From: Chloroflexota bacterium
GTDB taxonomy: Bacteria > Chloroflexota > Anaerolineae > Anaerolineales > UBA11579
DNA length: 64,000 bases
Direction of reading: 5' to 3'
Assembly: GCA_013112575.1 (NCBI GenBank)
Contig: JABFGG010000010.1
Location: forward strand, 62,001 to 126,000
Positions 44,854 to 54,065 of the stretch are shown in pieces (within the stretch, counting starts at the first letter, position 1; the number at the start of each line of letters is the position of its first letter). The translations under genes and the position numbers were made by a program. The notes below the pieces were generated by a model, which worked only from the letters and a program-made list of their open reading frames with translations, had not been told where the DNA came from and did not search any database.

Positions 44854-45531
44854 TCAATCCAGAATTTTCCAACCATGTTCCTCAGCAATGGGACGTAAGA
44901 TGTCATCTGGGTGGACTGCCACAGGGTTACCCACAAGATCAAACAACACTTTATCTCCAGGCGAATCACCGTAGGCATAACTGGCAGCATAATCAATATC
45001 TAGGCCCAATTCTTCCATTTTTGCCCTGGCGAATTTGGGCTTGTTGGGGCCAATGCAAACTTCACCGCCCACGCGACCAGTGTAGCGACCGTCTTTGATC
45101 TCATGCGGGGTAGCAACGACATGATCCGCACCCACTTCTTGCGCAATGCGAGTAATCAATGGCAGCGGGCCAGCAGAGACAATAGCGATGACAACACCTT
45201 CGGCTTTATGGTGCCGTAAAGCAGCAATAGCATCTTCGCGCCATTGATCTGCCAGGTACTCTTCAACAATCCAATCCCATATGGCATGCGCCTCTTCGAC
45301 AGAGTATCCGCGGAAGAACCAGGAAAGGTTTTTAGCCCAGGGAGTGCGTACAGCATCCTGTGAAAGCAGGCCGATCTTATGCACCAAATACAAGGGAGCA
45401 TGATAAGCCCAAAATGCAATGTGCGTCAGGCGACGCTGGCCATTGATCTTGAAGAATTCCATCAGGCCGTTCCACACATAGGTCTTAATCAGTGTACCGC
45501 CCACATCAAAGAATGCTGCTGTTTGGGACAA
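44854..45531 (-). CDS. HAD-IB family hydrolase with altered motif I
   Basis: 225 residues, SerB-like. VVIAIVSAGPLPLI is motif II and SYAYGDSPGDKVLFDL motif III. Motif I reads FFDVGGTL: the first Asp is kept but the second, the general acid of phosphatases, is Gly. This predicts loss or change of phosphatase activity. It sits alone between two repeats. Confidence 0.8.
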   Translation of the reverse strand: MSQTAAFFDVGGTLIKTYVWNGLMEFFKINGQRRLTHIAFWAYHAPLYLVHKIGLLSQDAVRTPWAKNLSWFFRGYSVEEAHAIWDWIVEEYLADQWREDAIAALRHHKAEGVVIAIVSAGPLPLITRIAQEVGADHVVATPHEIKDGRYTGRVGGEVCIGPNKPKFARAKMEELGLDIDYAASYAYGDSPGDKVLFDLVGNPVAVHPDDILRPIAEEHGWKILD

Positions 45532-45581
45532 TGTATTCTCCTAATCTCTCAAAACTTCATCTGGTTAAAGTGAATTGGCAA

Positions 45582-45607
45582 GCGAACCGCGGTTCGCACC
45601 TACAATT
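45582..45607. repeat. Palindromic repeat copy 2
   Basis: GCGAACCGCGGTTCGC then ACCTACAATT, one base different from copy 1 over 26 bp and in the same orientation. Here the palindrome is nested in a larger stem (ATTGGCAA and TTGCCAAT). Confidence 0.75.
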
Positions 45608-45657
45608 GCCAATCAAATATCAATCGAGATCGATAATATCGTCATCCATTTTAAACG

Positions 45658-45690
45658 AATACGGGCGCAAATGGAAAATGCGCCCGTATT
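45658..45690 (-). terminator. Terminator after fadD
   Basis: AATACGGGCGCA (45658-45669) pairs with TGCGCCCGTATT (45679-45690). On the minus strand CGTTTAAAATGG follows, a weak T-tract. Confidence 0.65.
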
Positions 45691-45708
45691 ATGTTCTCGT
45701 TATTTCTC

Positions 45709-47394
45709 TTAGGCGTCCGTAGACTCTTTATGGATGCGGACCAATTCACGACGAAGGATCTTGCCAACGGTGGTCTTGGGTAATTCATCGCGGAAATCGA
45801 TCTGCTTGGGGACCTTGTAACCCGCGAGATGCTCCTTACACCAGGCACGGATGTCATCTGCACTGGCAATCTGGCCTTCTTTGAGCACAACCCAGGCCTT
45901 GACAGCTTCACCGCTATTGGCATCCGGAATACCAGCGACACCCACTTCTAAGACAGCAGGATGATCCTGGATAATCTCTTCGACCTCACGCGGCCAGACC
46001 TGGAAGCCACCCGGTTTGATGAGCTCTTTCTTGCGATCAACGATAAAGAAAAAGCCGTCTTCGTCCATATAGACAATGTCACCGGTATATAGCCAGCCTT
46101 CACGAAGTGTGTTCATGGTTTCGGTAGGCATATTGTGATAGCCCTTCATGACCTGCGGCCCCTTGATAAGCAGTTCGCCCACCTCGCCTTGTTCCAGCAC
46201 AGTCATACCGTCGTCGAGGTCAACCACGCGGCATTCCACGTCAGGGAGGGGCAAACCAATGGAACCGGTTCGATTCTCACCGAGCACAGGATTGCAATGT
46301 GTGGCAACGGGCGCTTCTGAAAGACCATATCCCTCGACCAGGACACCACCGGTAATCTCTTCAAAGCGCTCTTTGGTCTCGCGCAACAATGGCGCAGAGC
46401 CGGAAAGGCAGAACTTGATCGAGCCAAGATCATACTTACCGCTAACCACATCCGGGTGATTGTTGATAGCATTGTAGAGAGCGGGCACGCCGGGGAACAT
46501 GGTGGGACGATATTTCTGGATATTATCGAGCAGGTCTTTGATGTTGCGGGGGTCGGGGATCATGACCAGGGCCGCGCCCTTCATGATGCCGTAATTCATA
46601 CCCACGACCATACCGTAGGCGTGATAAAGAGGGATAGCCATAAGCACGGTTTCCTCACCATCCACAAAGGTGGTGTTCCAGGCCGAGATCTGGTTCATGT
46701 TGGCTATACAACCACGATGGGTTGCAACCACGCCCTTGGACAGGCCAGTGGTGCCGCCACTGTACTGGAAAAGAACCGTGTCATCAGAAGCAATGTCGAC
46801 CTGCGGCCGATCGGAGGGCTGGAACTGGCTTGCAAGGTCCATCATCCAGACATCGTTGTCACGCAAGGTGACACGGAAACCGGCTTTCTTTTCTCTTAGC
46901 AAGGTAAATAAAACGCGCAAAACCGGAGGTAGCGCTTCTTTGATGTTGGTAGCAACGATGCGTTTGATCTTTGTCTGGTCCTGAATGGCCTTGACCTTCT
47001 CGTAATTATTGGTCATCAAAACCATAAGTTCAACACCAGCATCATTAACTTGATGAATGATTTCACGTTCGGTGTAAAGCGGATTAGTGGCCACAACCAC
47101 TGCACCTAACTTCAGCAAACCATAATAGGCCATGACAAACTGAGGCGTGTTGGGGATGAAGATGCCTACACGATCACCCTTCTTGACACCCAGGCTGGCA
47201 AACCCGGCCGCCAGGCTGTCGGTCAGGTCATTCATCTCCTTGAAGGTGATCTCAGCCCCATTAAAGATGGTGCAAGGCTTGTTGGGGTATTTTTCTGCTG
47301 CTTCTTCCAGGAATTTGTGAAGCGGGAAAGCGGGATAATCAATCGTGGCTGGCACACCATCATCGTAATGAGCCACCCAGGGTCGGTCATTCAT
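45709..47394 (-). CDS. fadD: Long-chain fatty acyl-CoA ligase
   Basis: 561 residues, FadD size. FQYSGGTTGLSKGVVATH is the ATP site, VEGYGLSEAPVATH the A5 motif, and GWLYTGDIVYMDEDG and KTTVGKILRREL the A7 and A10 motifs with their catalytic Lys. It activates free fatty acids to acyl-CoA for oxidation or lipid synthesis. GGAGAGAG precedes the ATG. Confidence 0.9.
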   Translation of the reverse strand: MNDRPWVAHYDDGVPATIDYPAFPLHKFLEEAAEKYPNKPCTIFNGAEITFKEMNDLTDSLAAGFASLGVKKGDRVGIFIPNTPQFVMAYYGLLKLGAVVVATNPLYTEREIIHQVNDAGVELMVLMTNNYEKVKAIQDQTKIKRIVATNIKEALPPVLRVLFTLLREKKAGFRVTLRDNDVWMMDLASQFQPSDRPQVDIASDDTVLFQYSGGTTGLSKGVVATHRGCIANMNQISAWNTTFVDGEETVLMAIPLYHAYGMVVGMNYGIMKGAALVMIPDPRNIKDLLDNIQKYRPTMFPGVPALYNAINNHPDVVSGKYDLGSIKFCLSGSAPLLRETKERFEEITGGVLVEGYGLSEAPVATHCNPVLGENRTGSIGLPLPDVECRVVDLDDGMTVLEQGEVGELLIKGPQVMKGYHNMPTETMNTLREGWLYTGDIVYMDEDGFFFIVDRKKELIKPGGFQVWPREVEEIIQDHPAVLEVGVAGIPDANSGEAVKAWVVLKEGQIASADDIRAWCKEHLAGYKVPKQIDFRDELPKTTVGKILRRELVRIHKESTDA

Positions 47395-47495
47395 CTTCTC
47401 TCTCCATCTGATCTGATTGGTGGGAACGCTTAAAAGTATAGGAAGAAGTTATCGGCATGTCAACAACTTCCACGATATTCAGGAAATTAAATGGG

Positions 47496-48428
47496 CTATC
47501 TAATAAAACTACGTACCGTATCCTCGACTGCATCCCCTGTGTCATTGCCCATCTCAAACCAATGAATGTCAGGGTCAGTGGGTTTAAACCAATTGGCCTG
47601 CCGCCGGACGAACTGGCGAGTGAGGCGTTTTATCTCCACTACGGCCTCTTCTAAAGTAGTTTCACCTTGCAAATGTGCGGCGATCTGAGTGTAGCCAATA
47701 GCAGACATGCTGGGTATATCGCGGGAGTATCCCTTGTCGAGCAAAGCTTGAACTTCTCCCACAAAGCCATTGGTCAACATGTTCTCTATACGCTGGTCAA
47801 TACGCTCATACAGCTCCGGGCGAGGACGCGTCAAACCGATTTGCAGGACATTGTACGGAGCCTCCCCTTTTTGGCGTTGCTCCGAAAAGCGTACTCCGGT
47901 GCGCAGGGTAACTTCAAGAGCGCGCACTGTGCGACGCAGGTTACGTGCATCAATGTTAGCAGCAGCGTTGGAGTCTAGTACTTGCAAGCGCTGGTATAAA
48001 CCATCTGCGCCAATTTTAGATCCCCAAGCTTCCAGTGCATTACGCATACTCTCGTCCGGTGCTTGTTCGGGGATGTTCCAGCCCTCGGTGATAGCACGAA
48101 TATACTGGCCGGTCCCCCCCACCAGGAAGGGCAATCTGCCCTTTGCATGAATGTCTTCAATAATATCCATTGCCTGGTGTTGAAATAAGGCCAGGCTCCA
48201 GGTCTCGTCCGGATCAGCAACGTCGATCAAGTGATGGGGGACAGTCCTGCGCTCATGAAAAGTAGGTTTAGCAGTACCGATATCCATACCGCGGTAAAAA
48301 AGGCGTGAGTCCACTGAGATGATCTCAGCATCGAGGCGTTGGGCAAGCTCGATGGATATGGCAGTTTTCCCTACCGCTGTGGGACCAAGAATAACAATGA
48401 GCGGGGGACGAGGGTCAGCCAAGGGCAT
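47496..48428 (-). CDS. miaA: tRNA dimethylallyltransferase
   Basis: 310 residues from ATG 48428, chosen because it gives the usual length and the standard N-terminal PLIVILGPTAVGKTAIS. It adds the isopentenyl group at A37 of tRNAs reading UNN codons. ISVDSRLFYRGMDIGTAKPT is the expected next motif. It overlaps the yraN end by 14 nt. Confidence 0.95.
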   Translation of the reverse strand: MPLADPRPPLIVILGPTAVGKTAISIELAQRLDAEIISVDSRLFYRGMDIGTAKPTFHERRTVPHHLIDVADPDETWSLALFQHQAMDIIEDIHAKGRLPFLVGGTGQYIRAITEGWNIPEQAPDESMRNALEAWGSKIGADGLYQRLQVLDSNAAANIDARNLRRTVRALEVTLRTGVRFSEQRQKGEAPYNVLQIGLTRPRPELYERIDQRIENMLTNGFVGEVQALLDKGYSRDIPSMSAIGYTQIAAHLQGETTLEEAVVEIKRLTRQFVRRQANWFKPTDPDIHWFEMGNDTGDAVEDTVRSFIR

Positions 48429-48780
48429 TTTCGATGTGCAGGATCTCTGGAGTATCGTCACCAGAATTGCGTTGAATAGCAATCACATCAATGCGCCAGA
48501 GGGCATCATCCTGGGCACTGGATTGCAGATATGCTTCGGCAGAGTCGATCATATGTTGCTGTTTGGCTTCTGTGATAGCTTCTTCGGGATGGCCAAAGGT
48601 ATCCGAACTGCGCGTTTTGACCTCAACAAAAACAAGTTCCCGTCCGGACCGTGCAATGATATCGATTTCGCCATACTCCGTGCGTACATTAGTATCGATA
48701 AGCTCATAGCCTTTAGCCTGCAAGAAATTAGCCGCCCGCTGCTCTCCCCAACGGCCCAGGTTTTGCTTAGTAAAACTCAT
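48415..48780 (-). CDS. YraN/UPF0102 family putative nuclease
   Basis: 121 residues. NLGRWGEQRAANFLQAKGYE and the PD-(D/E)xK-like core EYGEIDIIARSGRELVFVEV with following KTR are intact. Predicted Holliday-junction-resolvase fold; substrate unknown. It overlaps the glycosyltransferase by 4 nt and miaA by 14, so three genes are coupled. Confidence 0.92.
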   Translation of the reverse strand: MSFTKQNLGRWGEQRAANFLQAKGYELIDTNVRTEYGEIDIIARSGRELVFVEVKTRSSDTFGHPEEAITEAKQQHMIDSAEAYLQSSAQDDALWRIDVIAIQRNSGDDTPEILHIENALG

Positions 48781-49988
48781 GGACGAATTTGGGCAAAGAA
48801 ACGGCGGGCGCGGTCGCCAAAGCGCACACCCTGACCTTTCTTTTGTGAAACGACATCCTCGTAATGTTCAAGTAATAATTGGGAGGTGCGTTCAATGGCA
48901 TAGTCTTCGGCCGCAGCTTTGGCTGCCTGGCTCATGCGGCTACGCAAATCAGATTCTGTGACCAAACGCCCCAATTTAGCGGTGAAAGCGGCCAGGTCTT
49001 TATTAGCCAGAAAACCAGTCTCACCTTCAACGACGGTATCGCTGACGCCGCTGGTGCGCACACCCATTGTGGGCAAACCGGCAGCCATGGCTTCAATGAT
49101 GGTCAGTGGATGGCCTTCGCCTGTAGAAGTAATGATAAACAAGTCAGACATGGCGAGGTAGCGCGGAATATCTTTGTAGGGAATGGGGCCTGTGAAACAT
49201 ACAGAATCGCTCAATCCCATGTGTTGCACACGGTCTTCCAGGTTCTCTTTATCCGGGCCCTGTCCAATAAGCAACAGGCGCACGTTGGGGTAAGCCTCGT
49301 GCAATCCGCCAAATGCGCGCAACATAAAGGGGATATCTTTCTCAGGACCCAAACGGCCAACAAAGACCATAACAATATCATTGGCCGCGAAACCTAATTT
49401 GGCGCGCGACATAGGCTCGTCCACGTTCTTGATAGGCGCAATATCGACCCCATTGGGAAGCACGTCTATGGGCGTTGTCACCCCAAAGTCTTGCATAATG
49501 CCGCGCATGCCTTCTGACGGGGCAATTACGAGGTCGCAAGACTTGCAGAAAGAGGGCAAAAAGGCATGCAAGAGAGTATCGCCGATGGCCTCAGGCAGCA
49601 ACGGAAGATAGGTCTGGTACGTGAGGTCGTAGCGTGTGTGGTTGGTGAAAACCACTGGGATATTGAAGGGTTTACAGTAACGCAATGCGAGGGTGCCGCT
49701 GATAAAAGGGTGATGGACATGGGCAATGTCCATCGTGCGTAACAAGCGGCGGGCGCGCTGGTCGTAGCGCAGGTTAAGTTGAACCTCTACTGTGGTGATG
49801 TTCTTGCCGATAGGCAGTCCGGCAGAACGAATGACGTTTTCCTCAACTTCTTCGTAGTCGTCATGACCAAAGGTAAAAACAAAAACTTCGTGTCCAGCAG
49901 CTTCTAAATATTTTTTATTGAGGTCGATAAAGTTAGTAACACCACTGATGTATGGCTTGTAAACGTCCGCCAACATTCCTATTCGCAT
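48777..49988 (-). CDS. GT4 family glycosyltransferase
   Basis: 403 residues. MRIGMLADVYKPYISGVTNF is the GT4 start of lipid glucosyltransferases; VFVGRLGPEKDIPFML and TSTGEGHPLTIIEAMAAGLP form the nucleotide-sugar site. It resembles diacylglycerol glucosyltransferases or PimB, so a glycolipid role is plausible. AAGGAAAGG precedes the ATG. Confidence 0.85.
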   Translation of the reverse strand: MRIGMLADVYKPYISGVTNFIDLNKKYLEAAGHEVFVFTFGHDDYEEVEENVIRSAGLPIGKNITTVEVQLNLRYDQRARRLLRTMDIAHVHHPFISGTLALRYCKPFNIPVVFTNHTRYDLTYQTYLPLLPEAIGDTLLHAFLPSFCKSCDLVIAPSEGMRGIMQDFGVTTPIDVLPNGVDIAPIKNVDEPMSRAKLGFAANDIVMVFVGRLGPEKDIPFMLRAFGGLHEAYPNVRLLLIGQGPDKENLEDRVQHMGLSDSVCFTGPIPYKDIPRYLAMSDLFIITSTGEGHPLTIIEAMAAGLPTMGVRTSGVSDTVVEGETGFLANKDLAAFTAKLGRLVTESDLRSRMSQAAKAAAEDYAIERTSQLLLEHYEDVVSQKKGQGVRFGDRARRFFAQIRP

Positions 49989-50018
49989 ATCGCCCTTTCC
50001 TTTGCTACACTCAACAGT

Positions 50019-50044
50019 AAAGCGCAGGTGATGACCTGCGCTTT
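50019..50044 (-). terminator. Terminator after the PspC gene
   Basis: AAAGCGCAGGT (50019-50029) pairs with ACCTGCGCTTT (50034-50044) around GATG. It lies 18 nt after the PspC stop on the minus strand. Confidence 0.75.
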
Positions 50045-50062
50045 GTTTATATCACAAATAGC

Positions 50063-50461
50063 TTATGCCTGTCGACGGATGACTCTTAGCAGCAAGAGGC
50101 TGCCTGCAAAGATCAAGGCCACCGGCCACAAGAAACCGAAATCCAGCCAGTAAAGCCAGGGCAAATTGAGGTTATCCACCAGGTAGAAAACGCCCAAAAG
50201 CACAAGTCCGGTCCCAACAAGATAGGATGCCTGACGGTTCTCCCAAAGCGGGACAGTGGGTGCACTTTCCTCAAAGCCTTCCGGTGCCTGCGGCATAACG
50301 ATGGCCATCACAATGTAGATCAGTAAACCGATACCATTTGCAAAGGTCAACAAGGCAAAGAATATGCGCACGATCGAAGAGTCAATCCCCAGGTAGTTAG
50401 CTAAGCCGCCGCACACGCCCGCCATCCAGCGGTCGGAACGACTGCGATACAGTTTATCCAT
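50063..50461 (-). CDS. PspC domain membrane protein
   Basis: 132 residues. MDKLYRSRSDRWMAGVCGGL is the PspC start; three hydrophobic segments follow at about 32-54, 77-97 and 103-124. GGAGG precedes the ATG. PspC-like proteins take part in envelope stress sensing, but no PspA is nearby. Confidence 0.88.
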   Translation of the reverse strand: MDKLYRSRSDRWMAGVCGGLANYLGIDSSIVRIFFALLTFANGIGLLIYIVMAIVMPQAPEGFEESAPTVPLWENRQASYLVGTGLVLLGVFYLVDNLNLPWLYWLDFGFLWPVALIFAGSLLLLRVIRRQA

Positions 50462-50563
50462 ACTGCACCTCCAATAATGTGTTTCTACTTAACAGTACGG
50501 TATGGAGGCGGCAAAGTTTCAAAAGTAGAGAATCTCACTCAATTCGCTTATATACCTGCCAGC

Positions 50564-50593
50564 TTGGACGCTCAGGTCGAATTCAGTTAGAAT
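50564..50593 (+). promoter_or_regulatory. Promoter of the 50600 gene (leaderless)
   Basis: TTGGAC (50564-50569), an 18-nt spacer, TAGAAT (50588-50593), then 6 nt to GTG 50600. Confidence 0.6.
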
Positions 50594-50599
50594 GTCGCC

Positions 50600-51409
50600 G
50601 TGCAAAGATCACGCAACCTGCCAGATTTTGAACAATTAAGCGTATTGGTCGCCACGGTGTTGTTGGCCTATGCCACATCCCGTTTCGTCAACCTGCCACC
50701 GCGCATCTGGCCGTTGCAGATTCTGGGAGTATTGCTACCGATCCCGATCAACGCCAATACGATCATTGTGATCATTTTGGCAGCCTTAGCCGCCACAGGG
50801 ACAGATTGGTTGCTGCGCAGCCACCCCAGGCTTGGCAAAGAGAACACTCGCAGCCATTGGTTGCTCCCCAGCATGACAGCCCTGGTAATTGCCGTACCGC
50901 TCAACTCATTGCCACTCGGTTTCATCTGGTGGGCCGGATTCTTTACAGGAGGCATTTTGTTAGTGCTGACCTTATTGGCCGAGTACATCACCGTTGATCC
51001 TGAAGACACGCGCTTCTTGCCCGCTGCAGCAGGGCTGACGGCCTTATCCTATGCCCTTTTCCTGATACTGACGATCACGCTGGGATCGATCAAACCACGC
51101 CTGTACATCGTGTTGCCTCCCATCGGCCTGGCAGCCGCCCTGGTGAGCTTACGCGCCATCCATTTGCGCTTGAACGAATGGCAGTGGCCTCAAGCCCTGG
51201 CAGCAGGATTGATCGCCAGCCAGTTGGCTGCAGCCCTCCATTATCTGCCGGTAGCTCCCATTGCTTATGGGTTGATACTTTTAGGACCGGTATACGCCAT
51301 AACCAGCTTCACGATCAATCATAGCCAGGGACAGAGCATCCGACAGGCAGCCATAGAACCCGGCATCGTGGTCATTCTCTTGTGGGTTATTGCACTGGTG
51401 TTTGCCTGA
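50600..51409 (+). CDS. Conserved membrane protein of unknown function
   Basis: 269 residues from GTG 50600, chosen from the -10 box six bases upstream; no Shine-Dalgarno is present. About eight hydrophobic helices and few charged residues between them. I do not recognise the family. Five bases separate it from the M67 peptidase gene, which makes a short unit. Confidence 0.7.
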   Translation: MQRSRNLPDFEQLSVLVATVLLAYATSRFVNLPPRIWPLQILGVLLPIPINANTIIVIILAALAATGTDWLLRSHPRLGKENTRSHWLLPSMTALVIAVPLNSLPLGFIWWAGFFTGGILLVLTLLAEYITVDPEDTRFLPAAAGLTALSYALFLILTITLGSIKPRLYIVLPPIGLAAALVSLRAIHLRLNEWQWPQALAAGLIASQLAAALHYLPVAPIAYGLILLGPVYAITSFTINHSQGQSIRQAAIEPGIVVILLWVIALVFA

Positions 51410-51414
51410 GGCCC

Positions 51415-51825
51415 ATGGAGTCTATTAAGATTCAAAAGGCGCATTGGGAGCAGATGCGCTCTCACGTAAATAAAATAGCCCCGATAGAGGCTTGCGGTCT
51501 TGTCGCTGGGATCAATAATATAAGCAGTGAGGTCTTCCCCATCACAAATTCCCTGAACAGCACCACCAGGTATCGCATGGCAGAAGGTGAAATGGTCAGG
51601 ACGATACACACTATCCTGGAAAAAGGATGGGACATACTGGCGATCTATCACTCCCACCCACAGAGTCCGGCAGTCCCTTCACAAACAGATTTATCGGAAG
51701 CCACCTTTCTAGAAAGTGTGCAACTCATCTCGGGACAGCAAGAAGGAGAATGGCATCTAAGGGCATATAGGTACTATCCCAACAATTTGCCCGAGGAAAT
51801 TAACGTCTCTATAATCGAAATGTAG
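51415..51825 (+). CDS. M67 (JAMM) family metallopeptidase
   Basis: 136 residues from ATG 51415. EACGLVAG carries the catalytic Glu and IYHSHPQSPAVPSQTD the HxHPx7-D zinc site. Bacterial JAMM proteins cleave isopeptide-like bonds or the sulfur carrier in cysteine synthesis. No MoaD/ThiS-like or CysM gene lies here, so the partner is open. Confidence 0.9.
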   Translation: MESIKIQKAHWEQMRSHVNKIAPIEACGLVAGINNISSEVFPITNSLNSTTRYRMAEGEMVRTIHTILEKGWDILAIYHSHPQSPAVPSQTDLSEATFLESVQLISGQQEGEWHLRAYRYYPNNLPEEINVSIIEM

Positions 51826-51893
51826 CAACTTAGAGGCCAGCGCCGTGTTAAAAAGGCTGGATTTGCAACGCAAATGAGGAGAGCTATTTCCCT

Positions 51894-52565
51894 ATGTCAA
51901 TAACTACTTCAGCAGCCATTTTGCTGGGCTGCTACCTCCTGGGGTCAGTGCCATTCGGTTTGGTGCTGGTACGCATTGTTACCGGTCGGGATATCCGATC
52001 TGTGCAAAGCGGTCGTACTGGCGGTACTAATGCCATGCGGGCTGCCGGTTTCTGGGTCGGCTTAAGCACAGCCCTGCTAGATTTCTTTAAAGCCGCCGTC
52101 ACTGTATGGATCGTGCGAGCATTGGGCGGCAGTCTCTTACTGGAAGCCCTGGCTCCCCTGGCAGCCATCCTCGGACATAACGCTTCCGTATTTTTGATCA
52201 AACGTGACGAACAGGGGCGCTTACGCTTGAGCGGCGGCGCTGGTGGTGCAGCCGCGCTGGGTGGTGCCATGGGGCTTTGGCCGGGCAGCATCTTGATCAT
52301 CTTACCCATTGCCATCATCCTCTACTATTTTGTAGGCTACGCTTCCCTGGCTACCTTAAGCGTTTCCGCACTAGCAATTGTGATCTTTGCTGTTCGCGCT
52401 ATCATTGGGACAGGCCCCTGGGAATATGTGGCCTACGGGATCGGGACACTGGCTCTGCTTGGTTGGGCATTGCGCCCTAACATCAAACGCCTGCTCGAGG
52501 GAACTGAACGCATCCACGGGTTCAGGGCACGTAAAAACAAAGCCGCAGAAGCCGAAAGTAGTTAA
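51894..52565 (+). CDS. plsY: Glycerol-3-phosphate acyltransferase PlsY
   Basis: 223 residues, about six helices. GSVPFGLVLVRI, SGRTGGTNAMRAAG, LGHNASVFL and SGGAGGAAALGG match the PlsY loops that bind acyl-phosphate and glycerol-3-phosphate. It makes lysophosphatidate in membrane lipid synthesis. GAGGAG lies about 11 nt upstream. No plsX is seen. Confidence 0.9.
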   Translation: MSITTSAAILLGCYLLGSVPFGLVLVRIVTGRDIRSVQSGRTGGTNAMRAAGFWVGLSTALLDFFKAAVTVWIVRALGGSLLLEALAPLAAILGHNASVFLIKRDEQGRLRLSGGAGGAAALGGAMGLWPGSILIILPIAIILYYFVGYASLATLSVSALAIVIFAVRAIIGTGPWEYVAYGIGTLALLGWALRPNIKRLLEGTERIHGFRARKNKAAEAESS

Positions 52566-52569
52566 GCGG

Positions 52570-53229
52570 CTATTTTTCGGAAGGCATATCTGATAAGGAC
52601 AGCTTTACCTCTTTCCACTTCATATCCCCCGTGGCCGTCATTTCCATTGCAGAGTCAATAATTAGATGAGCTTTCTTATCCGGCGCATGAGTTGCTATAT
52701 ACTCATCCTCACTTGGCATCCAGTTTTCAATCGCCGCATTTGATGTGTCACCCCGTCTCAACAACCTGGAATTTCGTACTTCACGAGGACAAGAAAACCA
52801 TACGCGGAGGTCATAGAAATCGGACAGTTCACTTCGCGTTGAAGCAATGCCGTCAATAATAGTCACACCACCTAGTTGAATTGATTTCCAATCTTTCAGA
52901 CTGTCCTCAGGCCAATCAAATAACTGGAATTTTGCTTCCTTGGACGATCGCAACGGAACAATCACTTGATCACGGAGGCGTTTCCAATCAATATCCTCGA
53001 CAATTGCAAGTGGGTGCAATTGGGTCACCCGTTCATCTGATGGGAGGAAAAAGTTGTCAGTATGGACGACATTTACACGGGTACTTGAGTTAGAGATTTG
53101 TTCCGCGACCCAGTGGGCGAAAGTAGATTTCCCTGATCCCGCACCTCCATCAACACCTACTAATACCGTCCCATTTGGTGTTACCCGGTCAATAATAAAA
53201 TCCAGAACACGCTGAATTGAAAAATTCAT
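52570..53229 (-). CDS. Uridine kinase-like P-loop protein
   Basis: 219 residues. VGVDGGAGSGKSTFAH is Walker A and HTDNFFLPSDE the substrate loop; IIDGIAS and RLLRRGDT follow. It probably phosphorylates uridine or another small molecule. Convergent with plsY, stops 4 nt apart. Confidence 0.85.
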   Translation of the reverse strand: MNFSIQRVLDFIIDRVTPNGTVLVGVDGGAGSGKSTFAHWVAEQISNSSTRVNVVHTDNFFLPSDERVTQLHPLAIVEDIDWKRLRDQVIVPLRSSKEAKFQLFDWPEDSLKDWKSIQLGGVTIIDGIASTRSELSDFYDLRVWFSCPREVRNSRLLRRGDTSNAAIENWMPSEDEYIATHAPDKKAHLIIDSAMEMTATGDMKWKEVKLSLSDMPSEK

Positions 53230-53263
53230 GTTGAATTATTTAATAATGCGAGGAAAACTGAGC

Positions 53264-53995
53264 TCAGGCTTTTGGTAATTCGTTCAGATTCTCAGAAAGA
53301 GGGTCAAACAAGCCCAGGCCAAAGGCTGCTATGGCGTAAATCATGCCACTGATGGCAAAGCCGAGTGGTGTCCAATCCAGGAGCGGTACCGGGTTAACAT
53401 CAGAAAGGTAAATGATGTTTCCCAGCCACGGGAAAATGGGACCAAAGACCATCAGGAGACTCAGCCAACGCTGGGCCTTGCGTTTCATGAAAATCGCACG
53501 AAACATAATCAGGGTGCCCAGCAAGAGTAAAAGATAAGAGTAGACAAAATGAATCTGGAACCAGAACCCATATTCAGGGGCAAGCACTGAAAAGGAGCCA
53601 TTGTCTTCAACAGACAAACTGCGCCATATGAAACCATGCCATTCATTGGTAAAAACCAATAAGATCGTGATAGCGGGAATGAGGGAGAGCAGAATGATCC
53701 AATTGCGGGTCAAAGAGAATGATGGGTTTGTGTAGAACAAAGACAAGATGAACCAGGCTAGCGGTATGGTTGCAATGCCCAGGTATTCGATCTTGGCCAT
53801 CCAGGTGGCAACACCCAATTCTGTAGTGATGATCTCAAGGGAATAGGCAAAGAGCCAGATGGTAGCACCCCAGCAGATGGCAACAAATGGGAGCGTCCAT
53901 TGACCAGCACTACGCTGCAACCAACCATAAATTGCCAGGCCCATCATGATGTAGGCTGCCAGGATGGTGAGAATAATGACCGTGGTGAAACTCAT
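53264..53995 (-). CDS. Stand-alone 7TM sensor domain of histidine kinase type
   Basis: 243 residues, seven hydrophobic helices. The order and motifs (LFAYSLEIITTE, MAKIEYLGIATIPLAWF, FTNEWHGFIW, and AFGLGLFDPLSEN at the end) fit the N-terminal 7TM region of histidine kinases, but the chain stops where a kinase or cyclase domain would begin. Nothing kinase-like lies downstream. A free-standing sensor or decayed kinase. Confidence 0.75.
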   Translation of the reverse strand: MSFTTVIILTILAAYIMMGLAIYGWLQRSAGQWTLPFVAICWGATIWLFAYSLEIITTELGVATWMAKIEYLGIATIPLAWFILSLFYTNPSFSLTRNWIILLSLIPAITILLVFTNEWHGFIWRSLSVEDNGSFSVLAPEYGFWFQIHFVYSYLLLLLGTLIMFRAIFMKRKAQRWLSLLMVFGPIFPWLGNIIYLSDVNPVPLLDWTPLGFAISGMIYAIAAFGLGLFDPLSENLNELPKA

Positions 53996-54065
53996 TGTGC
54001 CTCCCTGACATTGATCGAATTAAATAGCTCGTCCATACTCGACGCGATTTTATAGGGTGGAAAGC

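Noticed and set aside
44788-45607. Insertion sequence ends
   Set aside because: No transposase, same-orientation copies rather than terminal inverted repeats, no target duplication seen.
53264-53995. Complete histidine kinase
   Set aside because: No DHp, ATPase or HAMP region; the frame ends after the seventh helix.
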